Position numbers and translations under genes: made by a program
In this document: positions 1 to 9,997 of the stretch, piece by piece
Layout: each line of letters starts with the position of its first letter
Numbering within the stretch: position 1 is the first letter of the stretch
Source of the DNA: Puniceibacterium sp. IMCC21224
GTDB lineage: Bacteria; Pseudomonadota; Alphaproteobacteria; Rhodobacterales; Rhodobacteraceae
DNA length: 64,000 nucleotides
Reading direction: 5' to 3'
NCBI RefSeq assembly: GCF_001038505.1
Contig: NZ_LDPY01000001.1
Span: 1,550,001-1,614,000 of the forward strand
Notes under the pieces: model-generated
Told to the model about the DNA's origin: nothing
The model's input: only the letters and a program-made list of their open reading frames with translations
Databases searched by the model: none

Positions 1-524
1 TCGGAGCGGACCTGAAAAAGGTGCGCAATGTCAAACCTTTGTGGTCCAAGTTCGGTCTTGTGGCGTCGCTGACGCTGGGTGGGTTCGACATGTGGACCAA
101 CACCTTGGGGTTTTCGCTGCTAGGCACTGTCGGGCATGGCAAAACCGACGCCGCTGCGACCGGTAGGGCAAGCCTGTTCGAGCCGATTGATTACCCCAAA
201 CCCGATGGAAAACTGTCGTTTGACCGGCTGACCAACGTGTCCTTCAGTTTTACCAATCACGAAGAAAACCAGCCCGCGCATCTTAAGCTCAGGGATCCCT
301 GGGTGCCGATCGGCACCAACCTTCCAGCCTATGCCGAACCGGCGCAACGCTATTGCCCGGCTGGCGTCTATGAGGTGGTGCGCGAAGAGGGCAAGGATCC
401 CCGTTTCGTGATCAATTTTCAGAACTGCGTCCATTGCAAGACGTGCGATATCAAGGACCCTAGCCAGAACATCGTCTGGACCGTGCCGCAGGGTGGCGAC
501 GGGCCGAACTATCCCAATATGTAA
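1..524 (+). CDS. Electron transfer flavoprotein-ubiquinone oxidoreductase, C-terminal part
   Basis: This is the C-terminal 173 residues of ETF-QO, the membrane-associated flavo-iron-sulfur protein that passes electrons from reduced ETF (fatty-acid and amino-acid oxidation) to ubiquinone. The frame is open from base 3, so the 5' part lies outside the window. The 4Fe-4S domain is clear: one Cys in YCPAGVYE and three in NCVHCKTCDI, followed by the typical ending DIKDPSQNIVWTVPQGGDGP. About two thirds of the protein is missing. Family identity is confident from the cluster motif and ending. Confidence 0.93.
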   Translation, partial: GADLKKVRNVKPLWSKFGLVASLTLGGFDMWTNTLGFSLLGTVGHGKTDAAATGRASLFEPIDYPKPDGKLSFDRLTNVSFSFTNHEENQPAHLKLRDPWVPIGTNLPAYAEPAQRYCPAGVYEVVREEGKDPRFVINFQNCVHCKTCDIKDPSQNIVWTVPQGGDGPNYPNM

Positions 525-701
525 CTGTTTTTTGCGTTGGGGGCTTACGAAACGGTTTCCGGCGTTTCTGTGTCTTGCTGCCGTTTCAGACGATCACGGG
601 AACGTTTTCGCTGCTTTTGTTGGATTTCGGTGCTCTGCATTGCGCGTTCAGCGCTCTGCGGCTAGTCTCGCTCCAAACAGATCATGGCAGAGTGAGGCAA
701 C

Positions 702-2435
702 ATGACCAATTGGGCAAACCAGCTGCTGCGTGGCGTCGTTCTGGCCGCAGCTCTGGGCGCTCCGGCAGCAGGCACTGCCGCGGGCATTTCGGGCGACTAT
801 CTGGCAGCACGTCAGGCGAACTACTCCGGCGATTACAAGGCTGCAGCCAAATATTACGGTCAGGCGATCCTGCTGGACCCCGGCAATGGCGATCTGATGG
901 AGCGCGGGGTTCTTGCCAATCTGTCGCTGGGCGATTTTGACCGCGCGATTGCGCTGGCGGATCAATTGTCCGACGGCGGCTTTAGCAGTCAGATCGGGTA
1001 TATGGCACAGATGGCGGGCCTTGCCGCATCCGAGAATTACAGTGCGATCCTCAAACAGGTCGATGCAAACAAGGGCGTCGGCGTGCTGATTGACGGGCTC
1101 GTGCAGGCCTGGTCAGAACTGGGGCAGGGCGACCTGAGCGCCGCCCTCGTCAAATTCGACGAGGTGGCGACCATTGATGGCATGGGGCCGTTTGCCGCCT
1201 ATCACAAGGCGCTGGCGCTGGCGTCAGTCGGTGATTTTGAGGGGGCCGAGACGATCTTTGCCGCAGGCACTGCCGGGGGCATGCAGATGACGCGCCGGGG
1301 CACCGTGGCGCGGGCCGAGATCCTCAGCCAGTTGGATCGCAACGCTGATGCGGTCGCGATGATTGACGAAAGTTTTGGTCCCGATCCCGATCCGGGACTC
1401 AGCACGTTGCGGGCAGATCTAGCGGCTGGCACCCGACTGCCGTTTTCCCACATCAGCGGCGCACGCGATGGGTTGGCCGAGGTGTTCTATACCCTCGCCG
1501 GGGCGCTGTCGAACGAGATGAACGACGATTTTACCCTGCTTTACACCCGTGTTGCAGTCTACCTGCGCCCCGATCACGTCGATGCGTTACTTCTGGGCGC
1601 CGAGCTGTTGGAAAAGCTGGAACAGAATGATCTTGCGGTGGCGGCCTACAAACAGGTTCCGCGCGACAATCCGGCATATTACGCTGCTGAACTGGGTCGC
1701 GCCAATGCGTTGCGTGCCTCGGGCAAGGTGGATGCAGCTGTCGAAGTGCTGGAACAACTGGCTGAAACGCATGGCGACCTGCCGCTGGTGCAATCGACGC
1801 TGGGCGACCTGTTGCGCCAGCAGGAACATTTCGAAGACGCGATTACCGCCTATACCCGCGCGCTGGATACCTTTGACGAACCCAATGTCACGCAGTGGTT
1901 TCTGTATTACGCTCGTGCGATCAGTCATGAACGTCTCGACCACTGGGACGAATCCGAGGCCGATTTCCGCGCCGCGCTAGAGCTGAACCCCGAACAGCCC
2001 CAGGTGTTGAACTATCTTGGCTATTCGCTGGTCGAGAAGCAGCAAAAGCTGGATGAGGCGCTGAACATGATCGAACGGGCCGTCGCTGCGCGACCCGACG
2101 CTGGGTATATCGTCGATTCGCTGGGCTGGGTGCTGTACCGACTGGGTCGCTATCAAGAGGCGGTCGGACATATGGAACACGCAGCCGAGTTGATGGCGGT
2201 CGATCCGGTGGTGAACGATCATCTTGGCGATGTCTATTGGGCGGTGGGACGCAAGCTCGAAGCGCAGTTCCAATGGAAACGCGCGCTGTCCTTTGCCGAT
2301 TGGGAGGATGCGTCAGAAGAGGCCGACACGGACCGTATCCGGCAAAAGATCGCCGTTGGGCTGGATCAGGTCCTGCGCGAAGAGGGGTCGCCGCCGCTTG
2401 AGGTTGCTCAGGACAGTGCTGTCCCGAGTGACTAA
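702..2435 (+). CDS. Exported tetratricopeptide-repeat protein
   Basis: A 577-residue protein. It starts with a signal-like stretch (hydrophobic residues about 9-27, ending AAGTAA) and then consists of degenerate and regular TPR units. The clearest repeats are near the C-terminus (NYLGYSLVEKQQKLDEAL, YIVDSLGWVLYRLGRYQEAV, VNDHLGDVYWAVGRKLEA). TPR solenoids are protein-binding scaffolds, and here one is probably periplasmic or lipid-associated. The stop overlaps the ispE start by 8 bases, so the two genes are probably translated together. The partner is not predictable from sequence. Confidence 0.85.
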   Translation: MTNWANQLLRGVVLAAALGAPAAGTAAGISGDYLAARQANYSGDYKAAAKYYGQAILLDPGNGDLMERGVLANLSLGDFDRAIALADQLSDGGFSSQIGYMAQMAGLAASENYSAILKQVDANKGVGVLIDGLVQAWSELGQGDLSAALVKFDEVATIDGMGPFAAYHKALALASVGDFEGAETIFAAGTAGGMQMTRRGTVARAEILSQLDRNADAVAMIDESFGPDPDPGLSTLRADLAAGTRLPFSHISGARDGLAEVFYTLAGALSNEMNDDFTLLYTRVAVYLRPDHVDALLLGAELLEKLEQNDLAVAAYKQVPRDNPAYYAAELGRANALRASGKVDAAVEVLEQLAETHGDLPLVQSTLGDLLRQQEHFEDAITAYTRALDTFDEPNVTQWFLYYARAISHERLDHWDESEADFRAALELNPEQPQVLNYLGYSLVEKQQKLDEALNMIERAVAARPDAGYIVDSLGWVLYRLGRYQEAVGHMEHAAELMAVDPVVNDHLGDVYWAVGRKLEAQFQWKRALSFADWEDASEEADTDRIRQKIAVGLDQVLREEGSPPLEVAQDSAVPSD

Positions 2436-3264
2436 GGCGTTTGCGCCCGCCAAGATCAACCTGACCCTGCACGTCACTGGCCAGAGACCGGATGGGTATC
2501 ACCTGCTGGATTCGCTGGTGGTGTTTGCCGATGTCGGCGACCAACTGGTCCTGACGCCTGGATCTGCACTGACGATTGAGGTTTCGGGGGCGTTTGCCGC
2601 CGGTGTGCCACTGGATGCACGCAATCTGGTCTGGCGTGCGGCAGTGGCTGCGGGCTGGACGGGTCGGATCGTTCTGGAAAAGAACTTACCTCACGGCGCC
2701 GGGCTTGGCGGTGGATCGGCGGATGCGGCGGCGGTGCTGCGGTCGTTGTTCGGTGATGATGTGCGGTCAGGAATCGGGTTGGACGCCGCACTTGCCCTTG
2801 GGGCTGATGTGCCGGTCTGTCTGAGCAGCGCACCGCAGCGGATGTCAGGAATAGGCGAACGACTTGAGCGCGTCTGGCCGGTTCCGCAGCTTGACCTCGT
2901 GCTGGTCAACCCCGGCATTCACGTGGCAACCCCAGAGGTGTTCCGCGCGCTTGCGTGGCGCGATAATCCGGGGATGGAGCGGTGTGACGGCTGGTCCGAC
3001 AGGCAGAATTTTGTCAATTGGCTGGCCATTCAGAGCAATGACCTCGAACCAGCAGCGTGCACGGCGGCACCGACCATCACGCGTGCCCTTGATGCACTAG
3101 CCGGTGCGCAGGTGGCGCGTATGTCCGGATCGGGCGCGACCTGTTTCGGGCTGTACCGATCCGCCGCCGCAGCGCAGGACGCCGCCCGTCAGATCGGCGC
3201 GCAACACCCGGACTGGTGGGTGGTGGCGACGCGCACTGTTGGGGTTGGCTGCGCCTCAGCTTAG
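2428..3264 (+). CDS. ispE: 4-(cytidine 5'-diphospho)-2-C-methyl-D-erythritol kinase
   Basis: A GHMP-family kinase of the MEP isoprenoid pathway that phosphorylates CDP-methylerythritol. The N-terminus AFAPAKINLTLHVTG carries the substrate-binding start of IspE. The ATP loop is LPHGAGLGGGSADAAA, and the C-terminal MSGSGATCFGLY matches the third GHMP motif. The chosen GTG start gives 278 residues, the usual length; the open frame further upstream is out-of-frame TPR-gene sequence. It overlaps the preceding stop by 8 bases. Its 3' end overlaps the convergent polyprenyl synthase gene by 9 bases, so two isoprenoid genes lie tail to tail. Confidence 0.95.
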   Translation: MTKAFAPAKINLTLHVTGQRPDGYHLLDSLVVFADVGDQLVLTPGSALTIEVSGAFAAGVPLDARNLVWRAAVAAGWTGRIVLEKNLPHGAGLGGGSADAAAVLRSLFGDDVRSGIGLDAALALGADVPVCLSSAPQRMSGIGERLERVWPVPQLDLVLVNPGIHVATPEVFRALAWRDNPGMERCDGWSDRQNFVNWLAIQSNDLEPAACTAAPTITRALDALAGAQVARMSGSGATCFGLYRSAAAAQDAARQIGAQHPDWWVVATRTVGVGCASA

Positions 3265-4257
3265 CCGCGCAACAACGTAATCGGCCAGATCTGTCAGCAT
3301 GTCCCGCAGGTCTGACGCGGGCAGGGCCTGTAACGCTGCTTTGGCATTGGCCGACCATGTCAACGCATCCTGACGCGTTTCCTCAAGCGCGCCATGATGG
3401 TTGAGGAGGGAAATTGCGTGCTCAAGATCGCCGTCTTCCTGCTTGCCGCGCTCGATCACGCGGGACCAAAAGGCGCGCTCGGTGGCTTCGGCTTTGGCCA
3501 CTGCCTTGATCACCGGCAGCGTCAGTTTGCGTTCGCGGAAATCGTCGCCGACATTCTTGCCTGTGGCCTTGCTGTCGCCCTGATAATCCAGCAGGTCATC
3601 GACAATCTGAAAGGCGATCCCCAGCGCGTCGCCGTAGTCAAACAGCGACCGGATCACGGATTCCTCGGCATTGGCGATGACGCCGCCCACTTCGGTTGCA
3701 GCGGAAAACAGTGCCGCCGTTTTGCCGCGTACGATTTGCAGGTAGATCGCTTCGTCTGTGCGCAGATCCCGCGCGGCTGAGAGTTGCAGCACTTCGCCCT
3801 CGGCAATGGTGGCCGATGCGTTGGCTAGGATGTCCAGAACCCGCAGCGATCCGGTTTCAACCATCAACTGGAACGACCGGGCAAACAAATAGTCCCCGAC
3901 CAGAACACTCGACTTGTTGTCCCACAGCAGGTTCGCCGTGGGTCGTCCGCGCCGCTGGCCGCTTTCGTCCACTACGTCGTCATGCAGCAGGGTCGCAGTG
4001 TGGATGAATTCAACCGTCGCAGCCAGATGCACATGGAACGGCCCGTCATAGCCGCACATCCGGGCCGCAGCGAGGGTCAGCATCGGACGCAGACGTTTGC
4101 CGCCAGCCTCGACCAGATGGGCTGTCACCTCGGGGATGCGGGGGGCGTGTTTCGATGCCATTCGAACCCGAATCAGCGTGTTGACTTCGGCCAGCTCTGC
4201 CGACAGAGCCGTGGCCAGACGTTCATGCGGTTTCGCTGCGACGTGGTCCAAGCTCAT
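3256..4257 (-). CDS. ispB: Long-chain polyprenyl diphosphate synthase (octaprenyl/decaprenyl type)
   Basis: A trans-isoprenyl diphosphate synthase that makes the side chain of ubiquinone by adding isopentenyl diphosphate units. Both Asp-rich motifs are present: HDDVVDESGQRRGRPTAN (first, DDxxD) and FQIVDDLLDYQGD (second). GGKRLRPML marks the isopentenyl diphosphate site. I use the ATG at 4257 (333 residues), which has GGGGGAAAG a few bases upstream; an in-frame TTG 18 bases earlier is less likely. Chain length cannot be read from sequence; Rhodobacteraceae normally make ubiquinone-10. Confidence 0.92.
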   Translation of the reverse strand: MSLDHVAAKPHERLATALSAELAEVNTLIRVRMASKHAPRIPEVTAHLVEAGGKRLRPMLTLAAARMCGYDGPFHVHLAATVEFIHTATLLHDDVVDESGQRRGRPTANLLWDNKSSVLVGDYLFARSFQLMVETGSLRVLDILANASATIAEGEVLQLSAARDLRTDEAIYLQIVRGKTAALFSAATEVGGVIANAEESVIRSLFDYGDALGIAFQIVDDLLDYQGDSKATGKNVGDDFRERKLTLPVIKAVAKAEATERAFWSRVIERGKQEDGDLEHAISLLNHHGALEETRQDALTWSANAKAALQALPASDLRDMLTDLADYVVARLS

Positions 4258-4313
4258 ACCCTTTCCCCCGGACAAGGCTCGACAACTGCGCGCCCGATCC
4301 CTAAATCTTCTGT

Positions 4314-4532
4314 ATGGAAGAACTCTTGCGCACCAATGACATCACGCTGATCCCGCGGGCTCAAGGTCTTCTTGAGGACGAGGGTATAGCCAGCTTTGAA
4401 TTGGACGTAAATATGAGCATCCTCGAAGGGTCCATTGGCATTTTGCCGCGCCGTCTGATGGTGCGCAGCGCCGATCTGAACGATGCCCGCCGCATTCTGC
4501 GCCTCAACGGGGTCCGGTTCGAGGCGCGCTAG
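4314..4532 (+). CDS. DUF2007 small protein
   Basis: A 72-residue protein resembling DUF2007, a ferredoxin-like fold often labelled putative signal transducing protein. The start MEELLRTNDITLIPRAQGLL and the tail NDARRILRLNG are typical. It begins 56 bases from the divergent polyprenyl synthase start, so the two share a promoter region. The next gene follows 3 bases after the stop, suggesting co-transcription with the methyltransferase. Biochemical role unknown. Confidence 0.8.
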   Translation: MEELLRTNDITLIPRAQGLLEDEGIASFELDVNMSILEGSIGILPRRLMVRSADLNDARRILRLNGVRFEAR

Positions 4533-4535
4533 GCG

Positions 4536-5309
4536 GTGGAGGCCGGGGATTTCCCTGAGGATGCGCTGGTCTGCAACGACTTTTTGGGCGGACGGGTGCG
4601 GTTGTGGCAGCCGCGCAGGGGGTATCGCGCGGGCATCGATCCGGTGCTGCTGGCCGCTTCTGTGCCTGCGCGGCGCGGCGAAACTGTGCTGGAACTTGGG
4701 TGCGGCGCGGGTCCGGCGATGTGCTGTCTGGCCGCACGTGTGCCAGAATTGGATCTGGTCGGGGTCGAAAGGCAGGCGGCCTATGCCACGCTGGCGCGGC
4801 GCAACGCGATGCAGAATACCGTCAATGCCACGATTGTAACCGCTGATCTGACGTTGCTTCCTGTGCCGGTTTCGCAGCGACAATTCCACCACGTGATGGC
4901 CAATCCACCTTATTTTGACGCCACCGCCCGAACGGCCGCCATAGATCCTGGGCGCGAGGCCGGGCTGGCTGAGGACACGCCGTTGTCGTTCTGGGTCGCC
5001 ACTGCTGCGCGCCGCACCCGGCCCGGCGGTTCGGTCACGATGATCCATCGCGCCAGTCGTCTGCCAGACCTGTTGGCGGCTTTTTGCGCATCTCTGGGGG
5101 CTGTTGAGGTGCTGCCGCTGTCCCCACGTGCTGACCGCGACCCCAAGTTGGTTCTGGTGCGTGGCAGGCAGGGCGGACGGGCGGCATTCCGCTTGCACAA
5201 GTCATTGATATTGCACGAAGGTCATGCTCATCCGGGCGATAGGGAGCATTACCGGCCTGAAATCCGCGCGGTGCTGCGCGATGCTGCAGCCCTCGGGTTT
5301 GCGTCTTGA
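4536..5309 (+). CDS. tRNA1(Val) (adenine(37)-N6)-methyltransferase-like protein
   Basis: A 257-residue class I SAM-dependent methyltransferase of the TrmN6/YfiC type. The SAM loop is VLELGCGAGPAMCCLA, and VMANPPYFD holds the NPPY motif used by N6-adenine methylases acting on RNA or DNA. The fold ends with the HEGHAHPGDREHYRPEIRAVL segment found in this family in alphaproteobacteria. It starts at GTG 4536, three bases after the DUF2007 stop. tRNA specificity is inferred from the family only. Confidence 0.85.
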   Translation: MEAGDFPEDALVCNDFLGGRVRLWQPRRGYRAGIDPVLLAASVPARRGETVLELGCGAGPAMCCLAARVPELDLVGVERQAAYATLARRNAMQNTVNATIVTADLTLLPVPVSQRQFHHVMANPPYFDATARTAAIDPGREAGLAEDTPLSFWVATAARRTRPGGSVTMIHRASRLPDLLAAFCASLGAVEVLPLSPRADRDPKLVLVRGRQGGRAAFRLHKSLILHEGHAHPGDREHYRPEIRAVLRDAAALGFAS

Positions 5310-5425
5310 TTTTGTGGCGATGAATTACAATGTAACAATTTGGTAACCGTTTATTGCCACAGCTAGGTGACAGAATCTGATTTCTGTGATCGACTGAAGA
5401 TCCATACAACATTCAGGAGGATAAT

Positions 5426-5602
5426 ATGAGCTTGAGTTCGCACCTGCAGGAACTGAAGAAAAAGCACCAATCCCTCTCGGACGCCGTAGAACAGGCGCAA
5501 CGCGCCCCTGGTATTGACGACATGCATATTTCTGAGCTGAAAAAGCAGAAGTTGCGACTCAAGGAAGAGATTGCACGACTGTCGCCACAGACGATGCACT
5601 GA
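5426..5602 (+). CDS. DUF465 (YdcH-like) small coiled-coil protein
   Basis: A 58-residue basic, strongly helical protein (HLQELKKKHQSLSDAVEQ, ELKKQKLRLKEEIARL) that fits the DUF465/YdcH family. It has a strong ribosome binding site, AGGAGG at 5415-5420, six bases before the ATG. Function of the family is unknown. It stands alone 116 bases after the methyltransferase gene, so it probably has its own promoter. Confidence 0.85.
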   Translation: MSLSSHLQELKKKHQSLSDAVEQAQRAPGIDDMHISELKKQKLRLKEEIARLSPQTMH

Positions 5603-5884
5603 CGACGCTTGGGTCCGGCGCAAACTGTGCCGGGCTCATTGTCCTTCGGCAGAGGGACGCATTTGATCCATTCGCCCAGTGAGATCAGAACCGAGGCGCT
5701 TGGGTATTTCTGATTTCAGCCACGACAGAAAAGCCGCGCCGCGCGGGCAAACAGCTGTTGATCGTAGGCTTTGGCACGGAGTTAACGCCTCTCAGCTTCA
5801 CGATGACCAGGTTGCTGTTTTTAGTTCATCCAGAACGATAGCGCTGGAATGGCATATGCGTGTGCGATCTGGTTGGGGACGTAA
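5603..5884. other. Intergenic stretch without a recognised gene
   Basis: The region between the DUF465 gene and the phaB terminator. Open frames here overlap each other and have no protein-like composition or ribosome binding site. I see no RNA gene or repeat. Confidence 0.5.
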
Positions 5885-5915
5885 AATGCCCCGGTCTTGT
5901 TGTGACCGGGGCATT
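5885..5915 (-). terminator. Rho-independent terminator of phaB
   Basis: A perfect 12-bp stem (AATGCCCCGGTC pairing with GACCGGGGCATT) with a 7-base loop. On the minus strand it is followed by TTTTAC. It lies 38 bases beyond the phaB stop. Confidence 0.85.
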
Positions 5916-5953
5916 GGTTCTGACCCTTCACGGGTTATGGCTTTTGTCGGATG

Positions 5954-6676
5954 TCAGGCAAAGAACTGGGCACCGTTGGCCGAGATGGTCGAGCCGTTGA
6001 TAAAGCCAGCGTCGTCCGAGGCAAGAAATACCACGCAGCGGGCAATTTCTTCGGGTTCGCCAAGACGCCCGGTTGGGATCTGCGCGATGATCGAATCTCG
6101 GACTTTTTCTGGCACGGCCATGACCATCTCGGTGGCAATATAGCCGGGGCAGACGGCGTTGGCAGTGATGCCGGCGCGAGCACCTTCTTGGGCCAAACTC
6201 TTGACGATGCCAAGATCACCCGCTTTGGTCGCGGCATAGTTGACCTGTGCGAACTGACCCTTTTGGCCGTTGATCGAACTGATCACGATGACACGGCCGA
6301 ACTTGCGTTCCCGCATTCCTGGCCAAATGGGGTGAACGGTGTTGAAAACACCGGTCAAATTGGTGTCGATAACGTCGTTCCACATCTCGGGTGTCATCTT
6401 GTGAAATGGCGCGTCGCGAGTGATGCCGGCATTGGCAACAACCACGTCGATCGGGCCAAGATCGGCTTCGACCTGGGCCAAACCGGCCTTTGACGCGTCA
6501 TAGTCGGCGACGTTCCATTTGTAGGTCTTGATCCCCGTCTCTGCGGTGAAGGCTGCGGCTTTTTCATCGTTGCCGGCATAGGTTGCGGCGACGCTGTAAC
6601 CGGCCGCTTGCAGTGCTTTGGAAATCGATTCGCCGATGCCACGGCTTCCTCCGGTGACGAGTGCAACTCTTGCCAT
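5954..6676 (-). CDS. phaB: Acetoacetyl-CoA reductase
   Basis: A 240-residue short-chain dehydrogenase that reduces acetoacetyl-CoA to (R)-3-hydroxybutyryl-CoA with NADPH, the second step of polyhydroxybutyrate synthesis. The nucleotide loop is VTGGSRGIG. The catalytic triad is visible as ISSINGQKGQFAQVNYAATKAG (Ser, Tyr, Lys), and the ending INGSTISANGAQ is typical of PhaB. It follows phaA on the same strand after 173 bases. No PHA synthase gene is in the window. Confidence 0.95.
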   Translation of the reverse strand: MARVALVTGGSRGIGESISKALQAAGYSVAATYAGNDEKAAAFTAETGIKTYKWNVADYDASKAGLAQVEADLGPIDVVVANAGITRDAPFHKMTPEMWNDVIDTNLTGVFNTVHPIWPGMRERKFGRVIVISSINGQKGQFAQVNYAATKAGDLGIVKSLAQEGARAGITANAVCPGYIATEMVMAVPEKVRDSIIAQIPTGRLGEPEEIARCVVFLASDDAGFINGSTISANGAQFFA

Positions 6677-6804
6677 ATTTTCCTCCAGTTCTGGCTGATC
6701 TTTGTAACTTTGCTATCGGATTGAATTGCCTGGCGCAATAATATTACAACGCCGCGCTGCGGCATTTACGGTTTTTCCCATCTTTCTGGCCGCAGACATG
6801 CCAA

Positions 6805-6824
6805 GGGGCGCCCTAAAGCGCCCC
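6805..6824 (-). terminator. Hairpin after phaA
   Basis: A 7-bp GC stem (GGGGCGC/GCGCCCC) with a 6-base loop, 26 bases beyond the phaA stop. There is no real T-run on the minus strand, so it may only attenuate transcription into phaB or protect the 3' end. Confidence 0.4.
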
Positions 6825-6849
6825 CGGTTTGTGTCGTAATAACAGCCTT

Positions 6850-8025
6850 TTACGGACGCTCGACGCAGAGCGCGACACCCATGCCGCCGCCGATGCACAG
6901 GGTAGCAAGGCCTTTCTTGGCACCGCGCCGCTTCATCTCGAACAGCAGAGTGTTGAGAACGCGGGCGCCAGAGGCCCCGATCGGATGGCCAATGGCGATG
7001 GCGCCGCCATTGACGTTTACAATCGCCGGATCCCAGCCCATGTCTTTGTTCACGGCGCAGGCCTGAGCGGCAAACGCCTCATTCGCCTCGACCAGATCAA
7101 GATCTTCGGCCTTCCAGCCGGCCTTGGCCAGCGCCTTGCGCGACGCATAGATCGGGCCGACGCCCATGATCGAAGGATCAAGCCCGGCAGTGGCATAGGA
7201 CACGATCCGTGCCAGCGGTTCGATCCCGCGCTTTTCGGCATTGTCCGCCGTCATCAGCAACACGCCAGCCGCGCCGTCATTCAGGCCCGAAGCATTGGCC
7301 GCTGTAACCGAACCGTCCTTGGTAAACGCGGGGCGCAGTTTTTGCATCGCTTCCATGGTAGCGCCGTGACGGATGTATTCGTCTTTGTCGACCACGGTTT
7401 CGCCCTTGCGGGTCTTGATGGTAAAGGCGATCACCTCGTCATCGAATTTGCCGGCCTTTTGCGCGGCCTCGGCCTTGTTCTGGCTGGCGACGGCAAATGC
7501 ATCCTGCATCTCGCGCGTGATCTGCCACTGATCCGCAACGTTTTCGGCGGTCTGCCCCATGTGGTAGCCGTTAAACGCATCCCAAAGGCCGTCACGGATC
7601 ATCGTGTCGATATAGGTCATGTCACCCATCTTGTGACCCTGACGCAGGTTGGCGGCATGGGGCGACATTGACATGTTTTCCTGACCGCCGGCGCAGATGA
7701 CGTCGGCATCGCCAAGCAGAATGTGCTGGGCCCCAAGGGCAACCGCGCGCAGGCCCGAGCCACAGACCTGATTGATGCTCCAGGCGGCGGCTTCTTTGGG
7801 CAATCCGGCGTTAATATGGGCCTGACGGGCGGGGTTCTGGCCCTGTGCGGCTGTCAGGACTTGGCCAAGAATGGTCTCTGACACTGCGTCCTTTTCGATT
7901 CCGGCGCGCGCGACCAGCGCTTCGAGCATGGCTGCCCCCAGATCATGCGCGGGCGTATTGGCGAAAGATCCGCCAAAGCTACCGACAGCCGTCCGGGCGG
8001 CAGATGCGATTACGACATTGGTCAT
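6850..8025 (-). CDS. phaA: Acetyl-CoA acetyltransferase (beta-ketothiolase)
   Basis: A 391-residue thiolase condensing two acetyl-CoA to acetoacetyl-CoA. The nucleophilic Cys is in [11 protein letters not shown]. The His in [17 protein letters not shown] and the second Cys in [10 protein letters not shown] complete the active site. The biosynthetic (type II) assignment follows from length and from the phaB neighbour. A good ribosome site (GGAGG) precedes the ATG. Confidence 0.96.
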   Translation of the reverse strand: MTNVVIASAARTAVGSFGGSFANTPAHDLGAAMLEALVARAGIEKDAVSETILGQVLTAAQGQNPARQAHINAGLPKEAAAWSINQVCGSGLRAVALGAQHILLGDADVICAGGQENMSMSPHAANLRQGHKMGDMTYIDTMIRDGLWDAFNGYHMGQTAENVADQWQITREMQDAFAVASQNKAEAAQKAGKFDDEVIAFTIKTRKGETVVDKDEYIRHGATMEAMQKLRPAFTKDGSVTAANASGLNDGAAGVLLMTADNAEKRGIEPLARIVSYATAGLDPSIMGVGPIYASRKALAKAGWKAEDLDLVEANEAFAAQACAVNKDMGWDPAIVNVNGGAIAIGHPIGASGARVLNTLLFEMKRRGAKKGLATLCIGGGMGVALCVERP

Positions 8026-8241
8026 GTGTGGTCCTCCAGCAGGTTCCTGGCCAAGCGCCGATGCGCTTTGCCTCGCCCCCAGAAACCTTTCCTGTTCCGG
8101 TACGTCAAGGGGCTATCGCGGATTGGGTGCATCCTCGGGGCTGGCGAGGCCGTTATAAATGTGGGCTGGTGCTGACGGCACTTACCGAATCAGGCGAGCC
8201 TGATCGCTGCGCTGTGATCACCGGCTATAGAGGGCCGCATG

Positions 8242-9114
8242 TCAGGCCTTGGCGCGCTTTGGAAGGCGCTGTTGCCATGGCGGTGCGACGGTTGGCGCCC
8301 CGTAGTGATACCCCTGCAGGCAATCGACGCCCATCTGTTCAAGAAACGCCGCGTCCGCAGCCGTTTCGACAAATTCCGCCACCGTGAACATGTCAAACTG
8401 TTGTGCCACCAGCAGCATGGCCCGGGTGATTACCTGATTGTCGCAATCACTCGCGATTCCGCGAATAAACTGGCCGTCGATCTTGAGAATATCAAAGCTG
8501 AAGTCCTTGAAATAGCGGAACGCAGTGTAGCCCGCGCCGAAATCATCCAGGGCAAAGGAAATGCCATGCCGCTGGAGGTCCTGCATGAATGTGACCACCA
8601 ATTCCGGCACCAGCATGGCAGAATTTTCGGTGATTTCCAGAATCAGCCGTTCCGCGATCAGAGGGTTGCGGTTCAAACCGCATGTGAGGATATGCATCCA
8701 TTTCTTGTAACCGATTGAACGCGCCGACATATTGATGGCAAGCCGCAGCGATGGCTCATTCTCCAGCTCGGCAAGTCCCTTTTCCAGCGCGATGCAGTCT
8801 ATGATCCGCCCGGTTTCGGTTTCTTCCACCGCGGCAATGAACTCCCGCGCCGGAATGATGCGCCCGGTTTCGTCCAGGACTCGAATCAACGCCTCGTGAT
8901 AGGCGATGTGATCTGGGCGGCTGGCCTGTACCACCGGCTGGAACGCCAACAGCACATGGCCGTGGCGAACTGCGTCCCTTACCATGCCCAGAATAGTGCT
9001 ATCGCGCGTCGCGACGGCCTCTGATATTGGGTCTGACGTCTGCGGGTCAGCGTCTCTGAAACCTTGTGGTGTCACCTGAACCTCCAATTCTTGACGGCCA
9101 TCTTCACGCCACAA
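8242..9114 (-). CDS. EAL-domain cyclic-di-GMP phosphodiesterase
   Basis: A 290-residue protein with a short N-terminal extension and one EAL domain. The residues needed for catalysis appear intact: YHEALIRV (EAL), INMSARS, LEITENS, ALDDFGAGYT, ILKIDG, AEFVET and the late LQGYHYG. It should therefore hydrolyse c-di-GMP, not merely bind it. There is no GGDEF domain, membrane segment or sensor domain, so it is cytosolic and any input must come through a partner. Confidence 0.9.
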   Translation of the reverse strand: MWREDGRQELEVQVTPQGFRDADPQTSDPISEAVATRDSTILGMVRDAVRHGHVLLAFQPVVQASRPDHIAYHEALIRVLDETGRIIPAREFIAAVEETETGRIIDCIALEKGLAELENEPSLRLAINMSARSIGYKKWMHILTCGLNRNPLIAERLILEITENSAMLVPELVVTFMQDLQRHGISFALDDFGAGYTAFRYFKDFSFDILKIDGQFIRGIASDCDNQVITRAMLLVAQQFDMFTVAEFVETAADAAFLEQMGVDCLQGYHYGAPTVAPPWQQRLPKRAKA

Positions 9115-9369
9115 GGTTTAAGCAAGGTTTAAATTCACTAGGCCCGGTCAATTGGAGCTATTCTGCTGGGCGCAGGGGCTAGGTCACGCCTGGCGCCGGG
9201 ATGCCGGTTGACACCGCGCATGTAGCGCCTATAAGCGCGCTTTCATTGGTGTTGGTGGGCCCTGCAAAGGGATTCCTGTCGGGGTTTCGGCCCAGAGGAC
9301 AACGCCCTTCATCGTGCCGCGACCAGTCTAAAGCTGGTTCAGTCACACCCCTAAGAAGGAGATCAGACG

Positions 9370-9990
9370 GTGACCAAACGCACCTCTGCCAAGTATAAAA
9401 TTGACCGCCGCATGGGCGAAAATATCTGGGGCCGCCCCAAGTCCCCGGTGAACCGTCGTGAATACGGCCCAGGCCAGCACGGTCAGCGCCGCAAAGGCAA
9501 GGTTTCGGACTTTGGCTTGCAGCTGCGCGCCAAGCAGAAACTGAAGGGGTATTATGGCGACCTGACCGAAAAGCAGTTCCGCCGCATTTTCCGCGATGCA
9601 GAGCGTCAGCGCGGTGACACCGGTGAGTTGCTGGTTGGTCTGCTCGAGCGTCGTCTCGACGCTGTGGTCTATCGCGCCAAGTTTGTGGCAACCGTGTTTG
9701 CCGCACGCCAGTTCGTGAACCACGGCCATGTGACCGTGAACGGCCAGCGTGTGAACATCCCGTCGTACCGCGTGAAAGAGGGTGATGTGATCGCCGTTCG
9801 CGAGAAATCCAAGCAGATGGCAGCGATCCTTGAGGCCGTCAGCCTGAGCGAGCGCGATGTTCCTGACTACATGGAAGTAGACCACAACAAACTCAGCTGC
9901 ACCTTTGTGCGTGCGCCGGGTCTGTCGGATGTGCCCTATGCGGTTGTGATGGAACCTAATCTGGTCATCGAATATTACGCACAGAACTGA
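9370..9990 (+). CDS. rpsD: 30S ribosomal protein S4
   Basis: A 206-residue S4, the primary 16S rRNA-binding protein of the small subunit. The N-terminus [22 protein letters not shown] and the S4 RNA-binding domain ([34 protein letters not shown]) are clear. The start is GTG at 9370 with AAGGAG about eight bases upstream. It is a single gene here, not within a ribosomal protein operon, as is usual in alphaproteobacteria. Confidence 0.98.
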   Translation: MTKRTSAKYKIDRRMGENIWGRPKSPVNRREYGPGQHGQRRKGKVSDFGLQLRAKQKLKGYYGDLTEKQFRRIFRDAERQRGDTGELLVGLLERRLDAVVYRAKFVATVFAARQFVNHGHVTVNGQRVNIPSYRVKEGDVIAVREKSKQMAAILEAVSLSERDVPDYMEVDHNKLSCTFVRAPGLSDVPYAVVMEPNLVIEYYAQN

Positions 9991-9997
9991 TCCCGAG